Counted from the stretch's first letter, positions 1 through 11,139 are shown. The stretch is 64,000 nt of DNA from Thalassia testudinum (GCA_037157565.1 JAZHRO010000013.1:78175501-78239500), one strand, 5' to 3'. Numbers and translations: made by a program. The notes: generated by a model not told the origin, from the letters alone.

Positions 1-274
1 ATGCTATGGTGCTCGGATCGAGGTGATTTCCACGTTGTTGGACTATGATCATCGTTCCAGATCCTTCCGTATGGTCGAATTTTTCATCCAAAGTTTGTAA
101 AGATGTTGCTTTGCCTCCTGGAAATAAAATGTCAGAATTACTAAACAATATACACAAATTATCTTAAATGTAATGTACTGCATGTTATGTACTATTTATA
201 CTTATGGAATGCAATGCTAGGCTTAGGAACTATCATAAATAAGCATTTTATCATGAATTTATGCGTGTTTATCA
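1..274 (-). mobile_element. M-like LTR, distal (U3) end
   Basis: This is the end of an LTR that begins outside the window. It closely matches 63720-63999, sharing the run of text around cataaataagcattttatca, and is related to the U3 ends of the M LTRs at 12584 and 28436. It ends in ATCA at 274. The sequence after it does not look like the usual purine tract, so it may be a solo or truncated LTR. The minus orientation is inferred from related copies whose TATA box reads on the minus strand. Confidence 0.6.
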
Positions 275-750
275 ACCATCGTGCTACACCCATGAAGATG
301 CCGCGAGGAGGAATTTCTAAGGCAACGTGCGGATGGCTTCTTAGCTATTGGATCAAGATGCAACGGCTGAGAATCAATGATGCACATGAAGAAGTGCTAA
401 AGTTGGGTAGATGCTGGCCGGTGTTGGGTAGCCCAGATGGCACCACGTGGTGCCATCTGGGCCATCCATCTTCTTTCTGTTGTAGAGGATGCCACGGTGC
501 TCAGATCGAGATGATTCCCGTGTTTTTGAACTGCGATCGTCACTCCAGATCCATCTGTACAGTCAGTTTTACATCTGATGACCATGAGGATGTTGCGTTG
601 CCCCCTGGCCATTGATCTTCCTTGGACTTTTTGTGAGAGCTACGGAAGTTGGATCGAGGTGATTTTGAGTCCGTTGGACTTCGTTCGTCGATCTGGATCC
701 ATTCGTATGGTCTGACTACTCATCTTAGACCTATTTCAATATGGTCTTGT
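275..750 (-). repeat. degraded M-like LTR U3 fragment
   Basis: The stretch resembles the U3 half of the M LTRs, for example 12090-12400 and 27950-28260. It has the same order of phrases: gatggcaccacgtgg, gccatccatcttct, a 'ccctggccattgatctt' phrase and 'gttggactt'. It is older and more diverged than those copies. Its edges are uncertain. Short open frames here are translations of LTR sequence, not genes. Confidence 0.5.
431..462. promoter_or_regulatory. perfect 32-bp palindrome centred on a G-box
   Basis: Sixteen bases from 431 (gcccagatggcaccac) are followed at once by their exact reverse complement to 462. The centre is CACGTG, the G-box core bound by plant bZIP and bHLH factors. Related LTR copies at 12103-12130, 27957-27985 and 63670-63695 carry imperfect versions. 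In the M LTRs the site lies upstream of the minus-strand TATA box, in U3. Confidence 0.65.
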
Positions 751-1716
751 ACACAAGGTCATTAAGCATTGATTTTAAGCAATTTAAATCTAAAGATCAT
801 GTAATATGCATGCAATGCTCCCAAACCCACTATAATATGACATTACTGCAGAAGTACCCTCGAAATTGACTCTAATTGATGATATTAACACTAATAATTG
901 TAGAGTCATCATGCAGCTATGTGATTGCACTTGAATTTGAGAGATAGTGGGTTAGTCCCACATCATGAACGTAGAGGATCACGATAGGAAATAAAAGGAA
1001 ATCGTGCTTTCAGCTCTTGGCCTCTTAGAGCACGGAGTGAGGTCCCATACACTCCCGAACACACGCACTCACCCATGTGCGCATACACGTGCCCTCACCT
1101 GCAATTCTACCCACGAGTTTAGGCCTAATCCGATTACCCTGATATCTGCATACAATTTCATTTTGAAGGAAGGAAATCTTAGGAGGATGGGGGAGGGTTT
1201 TTGCACCTCAAGATTTGTTCCCCCCTCCTACGCTCAACACTTAACAATGCGAGGCCCTGGAGCCTTGTACTTCTATTCTACTGGTGCTTTGGTTCCTTTG
1301 AGCTTAAGGCATCTGAGCCTTTGCCTTGTTGTCTGAGGCCTAGAGTTGGTTCTGTTTTGTTGGTTATTGTGGATACATTTGCGTGGATACTTGATTGCAT
1401 TTACTGTTAAAATATTTGAGCTAATTAAGAACTTAGAACTTAGGGTTAAATTGGTGGTTCAAATAGCCATTTTAATCCAATCTTTTTGCATTCTAATTCA
1501 TGATTATTCTTGATATTATTCTGATATGCATTGAGCACCATTTTTCATTGAATATTATTCTTGATATTGTGATTAGTGGATTGAATTATACAAATTGCTC
1601 CCTACGAATGACCTCAGACTCACTTTTGTTTCTCGAGTTTATAAATTTAAGTGTTGTATCGCTTTTGGTCACTATACTATGACATGTTTTCTTGAAACGT
1701 GATGAAAGTGACAACA
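751..1716 (+). mobile_element. P1 LTR (left edge approximate)
   Basis: The LTR ends in ACAACA at 1716, three bases before a tRNA-Asp-type primer site. It aligns by eye with the P2 LTR (48811-49880): the same promoter block, the same 'gaatgacctcrgactcacttttgttt' region near the end, and the same 'gtcactatactatga' text. The start near 751 is a guess because no clean TG boundary or duplication was found. No second P1 LTR is visible in the window. Confidence 0.6.
955..998 (+). promoter_or_regulatory. P1 LTR promoter: USE-like box and TATA-like box
   Basis: GTCCCACATCA at 955-965 matches the plant snRNA upstream sequence element RTCCCACATCG except for the last base. Exactly 24 bases later is AATAAAAGG (990-998), which corresponds to TATAAAAGG in P2. 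A hairpin-forming stretch (cgtgct...agcacg, about 1003-1034) follows, as in P2. Confidence 0.6.
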
Positions 1717-1719
1717 TTT

Positions 1720-1737
1720 TGGCACCGTTATCGGGGA
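1720..1737 (+). other. P1 primer-binding site, tRNA-Asp type
   Basis: TGGCACCGTTATCGGGGA lies three bases after the LTR end. It is close to TGGCGCCGTTGCCGGGGA, the complement of the 3' end of plant tRNA-Asp, which several Athila/Tat-lineage elements use as primer. Confidence 0.75.
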
Positions 1738-2340
1738 GCAATGTGCATTTACTTCACTGATTACAAATCTGATTTGATACTGACTTGATTTCTCTGATTT
1801 GCTGTGATTTTGTGAGGTAAACTGGGAAGATCGGTCACATAACAACCACTCTAGGGGTAGTTAATTTCATTCCCTTCTTCTTAAGCCCTTTATTTCTAGA
1901 AAGGATTAAAAGCAAGAATCAATTAGGATCAACTCGCATTATTTCATAGAAGTAATCATCTGAGTTGCCTAATTTGGTTTGATATAATTAGAGATCCCAA
2001 TCCTGATACTTGCACCTATTAGGGACTTAAGGTGCCTGGGACTATTCACCTTCTTGATTGAGTCCTAGATGCCAATTTTGGAAGGAATTGGACTTGGAAA
2101 GTAGAGCCAAATTAGGGTGTCCATTTTTAGGGTTTCAGGAAAACACACCTACTTGATTTAAACATATCTCCCGCATCATGTGTTACCTAACTTGGGTTGC
2201 CCACGTGACAGGCAGGTAATGCCATCATTCTCCATAACTAGCATGAATTAGTCAGAATCAAGAAATAAATGCTCCTGAATGATCACCTAAGGATCGTAAT
2301 TTCCCTCGAATCTGTTTTGAGGAGAAAATAATAAATAGGG
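1738..2340 (+). mobile_element. P1 leader, non-coding
   Basis: Non-coding sequence follows the primer site. It parallels the N1 leader (18061-18600) in phrase order: 'caaccactc..ggg.agtaattt', 'ccaaattagggt', 'ctcccgcatca'. P1 and N elements therefore share a leader ancestor. No ORF is present. A tRNA-Asp-like remnant sits at 2193-2243. Confidence 0.5.
2193..2243 (-). pseudogene. tRNA-Asp-like remnant inside P1 leader
   Basis: The sequence tgggttgcccacgtgacagg followed by caggtaatgcc aligns with the middle and 5' half of tRNA-Asp read on the minus strand, including the anticodon-loop complement cgtgacagg (anticodon GTC). It shares the variants GGGTTGCCC and GGCAGG with the tRNA copy at 49884-49958, which suggests common descent. 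The 3' acceptor and T-arm part is missing. It is not a working tRNA gene. Confidence 0.5.
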
Positions 2341-3994
2341 TTAAATATGCAATTTTAACATCACATCATGAATGTAGAGTAACCACGAGGTCACCTAGGA
2401 GTTAACTGAAGTTCAAATGAGCATAAAAGACCAAGAAGTGGGTCCACACAGATAGAACCTGGGTTTCACGCATTTTGAGAACCGAAAGAGTACACAAAAT
2501 TCTAATTTTCAACCTTGCTTAAATTGAAGAGGTTATGGTTAGGATAAAAATTATATAACTTTCCTAAAAATCAAAGAAAATATTTTAAGAGGTTTGGTAA
2601 CCTTGGTTTGACCATCTGAACCCATTTTGACTTTGAATAGAGTTTCAGACTGGATTTTGCCCTAATTTGGGCTTCTATGCAAATTACACAGTCAAACGTG
2701 GTCAAAACTAAAATTCAAGTTCACCATTATATTCTTTGAATCCAAATTATGTTAAAACCAAAATTTGGGCCAAATCGGAGTCCATCTTGACCTAGTTTGC
2801 AATTTAGTCTCTTAAATCTCTATTTCCTACACTTAATCCCCTAACTTTCTAATTTATTGCATTTACCCCCTAAGTTTCTCATCATCTTCACATCCAAGTC
2901 CTTGTCGCCATTGCTGGGTCAAATCCTACATAGCTGACTTTTGACCAATTGGAAACCTCATCAAATCACATCCAAATCCCACCAAATTTAGTGGGATTGG
3001 AGTTTAGACATTAGAGAATCATTTGAGCACCATTTTAGCTCCTGATTAGGATCATGAAGAGCACACAAAATCAAGAAAGTTTTGGGTTCTTTGTTGATTC
3101 CTAAACCAACTCTCATGGCCTCTTTCCTCAAATAGAGCTTAGTATTGAGCTCTATAAATACTCCCTTAGTTCTTAGCTTGCTTTCTAACTCGGTTACAGG
3201 CCAAAACAACTCTTCTTCCTCTTCTCCAGCCACCTGGACTACTGCTCCAGCATCCGTTTACCCTCTATCCTCCTATGGCCTCCTAACAGACAAATTAGAA
3301 GCACTTCCTCCTTCCTCACAGTCGTCCACCTTTCGCCAGCCACATCGGAGGTCTCCTTCCCCTCTCCCCGTCATCGTCTATTTCACAGGAGGATTCACCT
3401 TCTCCAGCGTTGGCCAATCACAGCCGACGCCAATTCCTCATACCCCTCATCCATAGCTAATTTCTTCTTCCTCTAGTCCTTTAAGTTAGATTCAACCCCT
3501 TTCCAATCCAATTCAATTGCCGAATCACCTCCTTCCCCTCCATCTTCTCCGCCTCCGACACGGGCTCCAATGAAGCCGTGCGCTCACTACACTTCACCAG
3601 ACCACACGTTGCCACCACCTAGACCTCCATCTCGACTCATAGACCAAAACCCCTCTCCCTATTGATGTCTTTGCTCACCTAAACCCTCGGCCGACCAACC
3701 CACATTTTCGCCTTCATCGCCGACTTCAGCCGGTCGACATATACCGCCAAACACCATGAAAACACCGCTATTGAACTCCTCGCCTCACAGTGATCCGACT
3801 GAGTGTTTTAATTAGGGCGATAAGCCTATATTTGTGCTTTTCAGGGTTTGCCCAGAGCTTTGTCACCATCGCCAATTCAGCATCGCCCTTCACCACCATT
3901 CGTTAATCTCCAGACCTACTTCCACCTCCAGGTGCTGCAGAATTCCTTCGCAACTGTAACCCTTCTTCAATTGGTCGAAGCATTAGATGCAACA
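2341..3994 (+). mobile_element. diverged LTR related to family N
   Basis: The region follows the N LTR text in order. It has 'cagtcaaacgtggtcaaaa', then 'ccaaaatttgggcc', then 'catcttgacctagtttgcaatttag', then 'gtcgccattgctggg'. A TATA box TATAAATA is at 3153-3160, and a CT-rich transcribed part follows, ending GATGCAACA at 3994. Similarity to N1 is partial, so this is an older or sister family. The start is approximate. The open frame near 3145-3456 is a serine/proline-rich LTR translation. Confidence 0.5.
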
Positions 3995-4360
3995 TGATAG
4001 AGAGAAATTCGCTTGATTAAATTAGCAATAGAAAGATTTATCGTTGTAATTTATGTGGTGGAAAATCTCTCAATCAAAAATTAAGTCACAAATTCCAAAC
4101 AAGATCCTTTTGCACACAATTTTAAGTCATAGATTTTAAGGTCCAACCTCTTAGCAGTCCCAATTTTTAAAGTGACCACTGAATTAACCCAATTCCGAAC
4201 ACTTTAGTGGTCTTGAAATTAAGTCCAATGCAAATGCATGATAGGTATTTGATGCTAAAGAAAAGGCGTACCTTACTCCAGCTTTCTTTGTGCAAGAATG
4301 TATGCGATGTAGTAAAGATAAACTAGATGTTGCTCATTCAATCCTAGATGGTCGCCCTAT
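3995..4360 (-). repeat. deletion-fused scrap of a Q-type element
   Basis: The first ~90 bases (tgatagagagaaattcgc...) match the start of the Q2 right LTR at 47675. From about 4085 the text instead matches the Q2 leader at 46860-47145 (aacaagatccttttgcacac). These two blocks are in the opposite order in Q2, so this copy lost most of an element. It ends where the Q1 LTR begins. Confidence 0.6.
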
Positions 4361-6855
4361 TGATGAACGCCAGTTTATCATCATTCTTTTAAATTAAAAC
4401 AACCCTAGCTCTTAGGATTTTGCTTCGCAAATGGGTTTTTGGGGTTGCATTTAGTTATAAATTAGGATAGGCATGCATTGCATTTTTCTTATCCTTTTAA
4501 TGTGTTTTTGTGAGTGTTAGGGATGAATAGATATACAGATCCCTAAAACCCTAGCACTCAGGAAGGAAATTGGTGAAGAAGAAGCTCAAACTAGCTGGAA
4601 CTCAACTTAATCCAGCTCACCATAGCTGGAATTCAGCTCACTTGGATTAGGGTCAGCTCATCCTAGCTTCATTCAGCTCATCTCAGCTGAATGGTAGCTC
4701 AAGGGAGCTCATCTTAGCTCACCCTAGCTCAGGTCAGTTCAGATCCAGCTCAACTAGGCTGAGTCTAGTTCATCTCAGCTCCCATTAGTCCACAATGAGC
4801 TCTAGCTAGCTCAGCTGAGTTGACTGGAGTTCACCGCAGCTCAGGTCCAGCTACATCCAGCTCCACTCAACTCTAGCCAGCTGAAGATGAATTCATCCCA
4901 GCTCAGGAAGCTCAAGTCCAGCTCCCGGGGACTCAACTTATCTCAACTTAGTTGAGCTAAGCTACCTTAGCTGCCTCAACCAGCTTGATCCTCCCCAGGA
5001 GCACCAGACCCAGCTCACCTCAGCTCATTATGGTAGAAGCCAGCTTACTTTAGCTTGGCTTCGCAGCTAGCAAAGAATTAACAAGCTAAGCCAACTTTAG
5101 TAGCTCCATGCCACCCCATTCAGCAGCTGCCAGCTCCATTTCAGCTCCAGACTTCTTCTGTCCAGCTCCTCTCTTCAAACCCTAACTCTCATTGCCTCCT
5201 CCTTTACTCCATTACTAGCTAAGCTAGCTTAGCTTAGCTAACATCTAGCTCCTTGGCCATCCTCCACCTTCAACTTGACCCTAGCTAGCTCCACCAACTA
5301 AGCTTACCTAGTCCACCTAAGCTACCTAACCTCTACTCTATTTTGGCGCCAAGATGGACACTTCCTAGCCCTCAACTACACCCAAAAGAGACCTTGTTTT
5401 GGCACCAAAATACCCTTCTAGAAGCCCTCCCTTTTGGCACCAAAACACCCCCACATCATGGCCCTACAAATAACCCTACAACCTATCCTAGCCATCCACC
5501 TAACCCCCCTTCTAGAAGCCTTCATGGTGGCTCCAAAACCAAGGCACCTCTCGATGGTTGGTGCCACCTTTAGGTGGCCCTTCACCACCATAACCACCAC
5601 CTTCACACCCCCCTACTTGGCGCCAACTCTCCTTAGCTCTAAGATCACCTAACCACCCCCATCTTTCCATCTTAGCCATCCATCTCAAGAGTCACCATAA
5701 CCCTCTCATCCTACCCTATACGAAGACCAACACCCACCACCTTACAACCCATCCTTGGCTAGCAAAATACCTCTCATATTCTACCTAAAGCTCATGCCCA
5801 AGAGAAAAGAAGAAGAAGAAGATTAAGGGGATATTCTACCCCTTGGTGCCTTCCCCTCTTCCCTTCTCTCTTGTGCCCATGCCAACCAAAGGAGAAGCCA
5901 GGCAAGGAAGACCTTTGGAGGAGGTCTTCAAGGTGGTCCATGCCACCTTGGAGGAGAACTAAAGGGTGGTGCATGCTCACCCTTGGAGGAAAGAATTGAG
6001 GTGGAGAGCATCCACCATGGAGGAGCATTCAAGGAAGGAGGAGACCTTCTTTTCAAGCTAAGGTGCAGCTAGGCTTGGAGCAAGAGTGATTAGCCCATAT
6101 TTGTGGGCTATTTAAGTATTTAAGTTAATTCTTTCATTAAGTTAATTCTAACATTTATTTAGCATGCACTAGGATGTAAATAGATTAATTCATATTTCTG
6201 ATTTAATTACATAATTCATGCATTGCATTCTTAACTAAAGGCATTTGAAATTGACTTACATGCATTGTTTTAATTAACTTAAAACTTAAGGATTTGTGTA
6301 TAAATAATCCAAATATTTCATTTTATTAATTATTCTTATTCTTCCCTCAGGCAACCGTTCCACTTCCTCCGCCCGCATTCAATCTTCGCCAGCTGCCTAC
6401 ACTCAAGACCCTATTCATGGAGGAGCGGGTGTGTTGGATCTGGTCGGGGCAGCTGAGACTACAAGGGAGAGGAGGAGGCTGGCATGCTCTAGAGGCCACC
6501 ATCCCCGACCCACCACTGTGTAGAGCTTTGAGCTTCTCCATTCAACCACCACCGGCCTCCTACCGCGAGCACAAGTCCATACCACTGTAGGCAAGCAGGG
6601 TGACAGATTGCTGCGCCACCATTTGGCTTGTGCAGATTACTGCGAGCACCTTAGCGTGCATTACCACCCTCACTGCCGTCACCAGCAACCAACACCACAA
6701 CCGTGTACCTTCATCTTTCCAGTCGGTTAAGACGTCTGGAATGATCCCAGATGTTTGAGCTCCCAATAGTACCACCTCCATTTTCGTCCTCTTACGATAC
6801 CTGTTTCCTTTCCACCAAAAAGAAACCAACATCACCTCCAATTCCAACAACCCAC
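4361..6855 (+). mobile_element. Q1 LTR, left part
   Basis: TGATGAACGCCAGTTTATC at 4361 is the counterpart, read on the opposite strand, of the Q2 LTR end at 36897. The two copies can be followed in parallel through the AGCT-rich block to 'ggcacctct' at about 5550 in Q1 and 35704 in Q2. The host text 'ccctat' just before 4361 matches the Q2 interior at 47140. The remainder to 6855 is C-rich, non-coding LTR sequence. The N-solo LTR interrupts it at 6856. Confidence 0.6.
4583..5325. repeat. AGCT-saturated island
   Basis: By hand count about 50 AGCT tetranucleotides fall in ~740 bases; about three would be expected by chance. Most occur as cAGCTc, tAGCTc or gAGCTc. The repeat is irregular in spacing, so it is not a simple tandem array. 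The equivalent block in the other copy of this LTR family is 36015-36680. Confidence 0.85.
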
Positions 6856-7077
6856 TGTTGTCAACGTTTCTATGCGGATTTAAAGGCGTATTACGTTGCA
6901 GTAGAACCGACAAAATGTTTAAACAAATAATTTTATTACTCGAACAACTAGAGTATCCGAGGTCGAACACAGGGAGCAAACTCAGTACTTTGTAAAACCC
7001 AAGAATACAACTGTTAAATGCAAATATAATTGATTCAAAGAGTTTTTAAGAAAGATGCAAAAAAAAAAATAGAATTA

Positions 7078-7103
7078 GACGTCTGATTTATGTATCAGAC
7101 GTC
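7078..7103. other. GACGTC hairpin in N-solo LTR
   Basis: GACGTCTGAT, six bases, then ATCAGACGTC form a perfect 10-bp stem. The same hairpin is found in N1 (17773-17798 and 24879-24904) and, with one mismatch, in N2 (about 31768-31793). Confidence 0.7.
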
Positions 7104-7335
7104 TTAAATGTGATCTTTCTTTCTCTTTTTCTTCTTCTGCTTTGCCTTTCGGATCTCTTTGCAATCTTCCCTTGTCCTTCTTCTTCTTCTCCTGCGAAGA
7201 CTTCTAACCTTTCTGCTTTCCTTCTTCTCCTGCGAAGACTTCTTTCTTTCTTCTTCTTCTGTCTTGCTTCTCCTTTCTTCGTTGCCTTCTTCTTCTTCTT
7301 TGTCTTGCTTCTCCTTCTTCTGCAGCGGCCAAGTC
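7104..7335. repeat. CT-rich (GAAGAA on the element strand) low-complexity tract
   Basis: Dense cttcttctt/tccttctc sequence; on the transcribed minus strand it is a purine GAAGAA tract. Equivalent tracts: 17545-17760, 24650-24870, 31800-32080, 51470-51850 and 58740-59140. Apparent phenylalanine/leucine- or lysine/arginine-rich frames here are compositional. Confidence 0.8.
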
Positions 7336-7638
7336 CTTCTCCTGCAATCAGCCTGCCTGCACAGGGAACAAAACCTAACCCTTCTCCCTCTACCCGCGCG
7401 TGTCTCTCTCTCAAGCAATTCACTTTAACCGCTCTACCAGAGCCACAGTATCAATCGGGTCGGATCGTACCCGGGACCAGGCGCACCTGCAGGTGTGTGA
7501 TGCGCGAGGAGTGCGTAGGTCTAGGTCGGGTCGGATCCGCCAGGTCCGCGTGGTCAGGCCGCGGACGAGGCGGGTGGGGTCAGTGAGGGACCTCACCCCT
7601 GTGCTTACTGAGGCGATAAGAATAAAGCGTAAAAACAA

Positions 7639-7679
7639 CTTATATGGTACCTGCCGGTTGCAATCCCACGATGTGGGAC
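7639..7679 (-). promoter_or_regulatory. N-solo promoter: perfect USE plus TATA, 24-bp gap
   Basis: On the minus strand GTCCCACATCG (7679 to 7669) is a perfect plant snRNA upstream element. After exactly 24 bases comes TATAAG (7644 to 7639). The same pair with the same gap is in N1, N2 (CATAAAT), P1 and P2. Confidence 0.75.
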
Positions 7680-8574
7680 TATCTGGTCTCGCCTTCACGC
7701 GCGCCTGCAGAAACCTCATCGTGCGATTGCCCCGCAGCTGCTGGCTCTGCTAGCGCTCCTCGGCTGGATTCGTTCACCTCGCGACACTTGCGTTAGTATG
7801 CAGCACCTGTAGTCTGGAAGACCGGGTGCCTGGAGCCTCGCGGGAGCTTCATCAGAGGTCGTCCATGGCGGCAGCAGCTCGAATCCTGTCGTACACAAAA
7901 CGCGCCTCTCGGCCAAATCAGAATAGATAGAGACCTTCGCCGTGGCACGGCGAAGGCGGTGGGCAGTGCAGCAGGCCGCAGGTCGGCCTAGGCGTGCGTG
8001 CCTAGGTCAACCTGTGGCCGGAGATGGTGGGTTGGTCGGGGGGTGGTTGTGGAGGGCTGGAGTGGCAGTGGGAGGGTGGAGTGTGTTCCTGGAGGTGAGG
8101 CGGAGCTTTCGAGGTGGTTGGCGAGCCGTGTGGAGGGCTAGAGTGGTGTGGGCGGCTCGCCGGAGTGCGGTCGGAGGCGAAGACGATGGAGGTGGTTAGC
8201 GTCTGTCGAAGGTCGATCAAGGGAGATAACAGGGGGAAAAGAGAGAGGAGAGGATGGAGAATGTATCTGGGGTTGTCTGGAGTGAAGGGAGGCAGTGGAG
8301 AGGACGGCTCGTGACTGCCGTCGTCGGGGAAGAAAGACCCTGGGGGAGGAAGCGGCGACGAAGATGAGGTCAGGAGCTTGCGCGCAGGGTACAGCGCGCC
8401 GCGGGAGGAAGAGGCGGAGAGGACTCTGCTGCTGGTATGGCAGCAGAGTGACGAGAAGGAGGGAAAGCGGTCGCCGGAGCTTGTGGGTCGTTTGGCCGGA
8501 GATGGGAGAGAAGAAATTTGGAGGGGATCTCCATCAAAATCAAGCTTAAGATGAGTGGCCGGGTCCGAGGGGTG

Positions 8575-8692
8575 TTTTATAGGTGCTGGCCGCTCCTATC
8601 AGAGCGTGAAAGACGCGCAATTAGGTCAGCCGGTTCGCCGGAGTTGGAAGGAAGAAAGATACCCACATCTCTCGTGCGTTCGCACGAGAGAT
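8575..8692 (-). promoter_or_regulatory. N-solo upstream TATA box and palindromic U3 element
   Basis: TATAAAA reads on the minus strand at 8581-8575. About 85 bases upstream of it lies ATCTCTCGTGCG-TT-CGCACGAGAGAT (8667-8692), a perfect 12-bp-stem hairpin. A second inverted repeat (aattcctcagaga...tctctgaggaatt, about 8734-8790) is next to it. Both are also found in N1-N3. Confidence 0.65.
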
Positions 8693-9507
8693 TGGGTTCA
8701 CGCCAGTGAATTTGATTGGCTTTAGAAGGAAGGGAATTCCTCAGAGAATCTCCCTTCCATTTCTGGGAGAGAATCTCTGAGGAATTAGAGAGCCATCTCT
8801 CTCGAAACTTCGTCGGAGCTCGGTTCTGCCCTACCAATGGCGGCAGGACCGGTTTGCAAAGAAGGCGAGGAACCTAGGGGGCTCTCTGCAAGGATATTCA
8901 AAAGATAGGGACCTCTTTGTGATTTGGGTGTACTAACTTGCAAAGTAGGTCAAGATGACCTCCCCTTAGGTCCAAATTTTGGTACAAACCTAATTTGGCC
9001 CTAAAGAATCCAATGGTGAAGTTGGATTTTAGGTTTGACCTCGTTTGACTGGACATTTTGCGTAAAAACCCAAATTAGGTTAATTGAAGAGCTAAGACCC
9101 TAATCTAGGTCAAACTAGGTTCCAAAGGCCAAATTAAGTGTTCTAAACCCCAGAGGATGTTTTTCTATGATTTTTAGAGGGTTTGATTGATTTTTATTCT
9201 GACTGGAACCTTGTTAATTTAAGCGGGTCTGTTTTAGGGTTACCAAGTGTCATTTAATTCTTAGATTGCACATAAACCCATTTCTGATTAATTCAACCCA
9301 CTTTGGACTATTTGACCTATGTTTTGCTTCTGATAAATCCCGTTTATGTACTGCAATGGTAAAATTGCAGTTTTAACCTTTATTTCATGTTTTCTTCTCA
9401 GAGCACTTGTTCCTTCAGTTAAGCCTTCTTCTAGGTTATGTAGGAGCTTTTATCTTCTTTATTAGGTCAAAATGAGCTAGTTATGGCTCATGATGAGGCT
9501 CTCATCA

Positions 9508-10457
9508 CCCACCAGTCGTCATCCTCTCCTCACACTGTGCCTCCGCCACGCCTCTCCGTGTGCACAGCAAGCAGCCCCGGTCTTCACCCCCAGCGCACAC
9601 GCTTGCGCTACACCTCCAGCCCATGTGCGTAGCCACTGTGCACAGCAGCTTCCCCACGAGTCAGTGCAATCTGCAGTGTGCGGGTTGCAGAGTGTGGCCA
9701 GCAGCAGCAGCTACGTCCTTCAGTGCCTCCCCGCGTGTAGCCTGCAGCAGCAGCTACGTCCTTCAGTGCCTCCCCGCGTGCAGCCTGCAGCTTGCAGCAG
9801 CAGCAGCTACGACCGAGCTCAGCAGCACCCGCGCACGCCCGCACGGCCTGCGTGTCCACCACCTCCATCTTTGTGAAGCCCTTTAGCATGCACGCCTCCT
9901 CTCCATCTCCAACAGTAGTAGAGAGCTGCAGCCACCGCCGATCGCCGTCACTCCTCTCCTCACCGCCGCTACCTCCGACCACTGTTGGTCACGAGACCAC
10001 CACCATCGAATAGCCCTCGGCTCACTCAACCTCCGGTGAGCTTCTCGCCTTCAATCGCGGCCTCTTCCTTATGCACGGACAAGGAGAAGAATTTCCCCTA
10101 TTTTGCTCCAGTAAAGCTACTATTAATATTTACATTTAGTGCCATTGTGAACTTTTATTATTATTTTATTAAGTTGCATTGCAAAATATATCCTTTAGTT
10201 GTGCAAAATTGCTATTTCAGCATTAGCACTTATTGTTTACCTAATCTGAAAGTGATTTTGATTCGGTTTCTTGACTAAATTAATAGTGAACATCGATTTT
10301 TGACCCTTGCAAGTTTAAATAGGCCATTGCGTCCATGTGGATATGACCAGCTCCTAATTGAGTGGTTATATTAATTGTTGATTAGTTGATTTTTCCACCA
10401 CATAGAACTACAAACAATGCATCATTTTATGTGACAAACGACTTTAAAAGTGAAGAA
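9508..10457 (+). mobile_element. Q1 LTR, right part
   Basis: Q1 sequence resumes after the N-solo insertion. C-rich sequence gives way to AT-rich sequence, and 'ttttccaccacatagaactacaa' near 10390 resembles the Q2 LTR text just right of its primer site (47675-47760, read on the minus strand). The LTR therefore seems to end shortly before 10458. A 43-bp unit (cagcagctacgtccttcagtg...) is repeated twice in tandem at 9705-9790. No gene is supported. Confidence 0.4.
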
Positions 10458-10475
10458 TCGACTTGTCAAGGAGGA
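10458..10475 (+). other. possible decayed Q1 primer-binding site
   Basis: tcgacttgtcaaggagga resembles the Q2 primer site TGGCACCATTGTCGAGGA in its second half. It sits where the primer site should be, just after the U5-like text. The match is weak. Confidence 0.3.
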
Positions 10476-10789
10476 CACCCTTCTTCACCAAATTCTACAA
10501 GAGGATTTGTGTTTTTTTTATTGTTTTTATATTTTCCATTTTAAGTAGAAGCATTCGTCTACATGATTTTGTAAAACACAAATTCTACTAAATTAATTTG
10601 CCTTCTTTTCATTTTCTATTGCAATTGCTTTATCTTTGTTCTAGAACTTTTTCCATCCATTTCCTAATTACTCTTGGCCTCCATGTGCCTAGAGTGAGCT
10701 TAGGGAGGGGTCATATTTGTCACTTAGGTTTTAGCTTAGTGATTGTAGGTGTTAGTTGCTTTTCCATCAACAATTCTCATTTTTCCCTC
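10476..10789 (+). mobile_element. Q1 interior stub, non-coding
   Basis: AT-rich leader-like sequence with no ORF, cut off by the left end of element M at 10790. The text shows no match to the sequence on the far side of M at 28437, so this is not simply the other half of M's target. Confidence 0.4.
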
Positions 10790-11139
10790 TGTTGAACGTA
10801 TGAATTGCTATGCTAACATGTTTGGTTTTGGAAAACCTGTCGTTGTAGCTTGAAAGCAAAGAACTTGTGTTCAACAAAAAAAATTTATACCGAAATGAAA
10901 ATTCCGGGTCGAACACAGGGAGGCGGATGTTTGATTTAAAAACTACGCGTTTATTTTTATTTGTCACAAAGTAATTTAATTTAAAACTATTTAATTATTT
11001 ACAATAAATAGAAGAGAGAGAGAGAACAAGAGAGAGAGAATATTACACACAGAAATTAAAATGAGATGTAGAATAAATAGGGAATTTATCATTAAGGAGA
11101 TTGTTCATTTCACTATTATAACTAGAAAGCATAAAACAA

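Larger units (their letters stand above)
6856..9507 (-). mobile_element. N-solo: solitary family N LTR with perfect 5-bp duplication
   Basis: The LTR runs from TGTTGTCAACG to GAGGCTCTCATCA and is flanked by CCCAC at 6851-6855 and 9508-9512. It matches the LTRs of N1-N3 in opposite or same orientation along its whole length, including the end-proximal tcgaacacagggag phrase, CT tract, USE/TATA promoter and upstream hairpins. No interior or second LTR is present. A solo LTR normally arises by recombination between the two LTRs of a full element. Confidence 0.92.

Noticed and set aside
7104..7590. Leucine/phenylalanine-rich and lysine/arginine-rich frames on opposite strands
   Set aside because: Both come from the CT tract of the N-solo LTR; similar frames appear in every copy of the tract with no conserved sequence.
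9490..10010. Frames of 70-130 codons rich in Ser, Pro and Ala
   Set aside because: Low-complexity LTR sequence with a tandem 43-bp repeat; several overlapping frames and no family resemblance.
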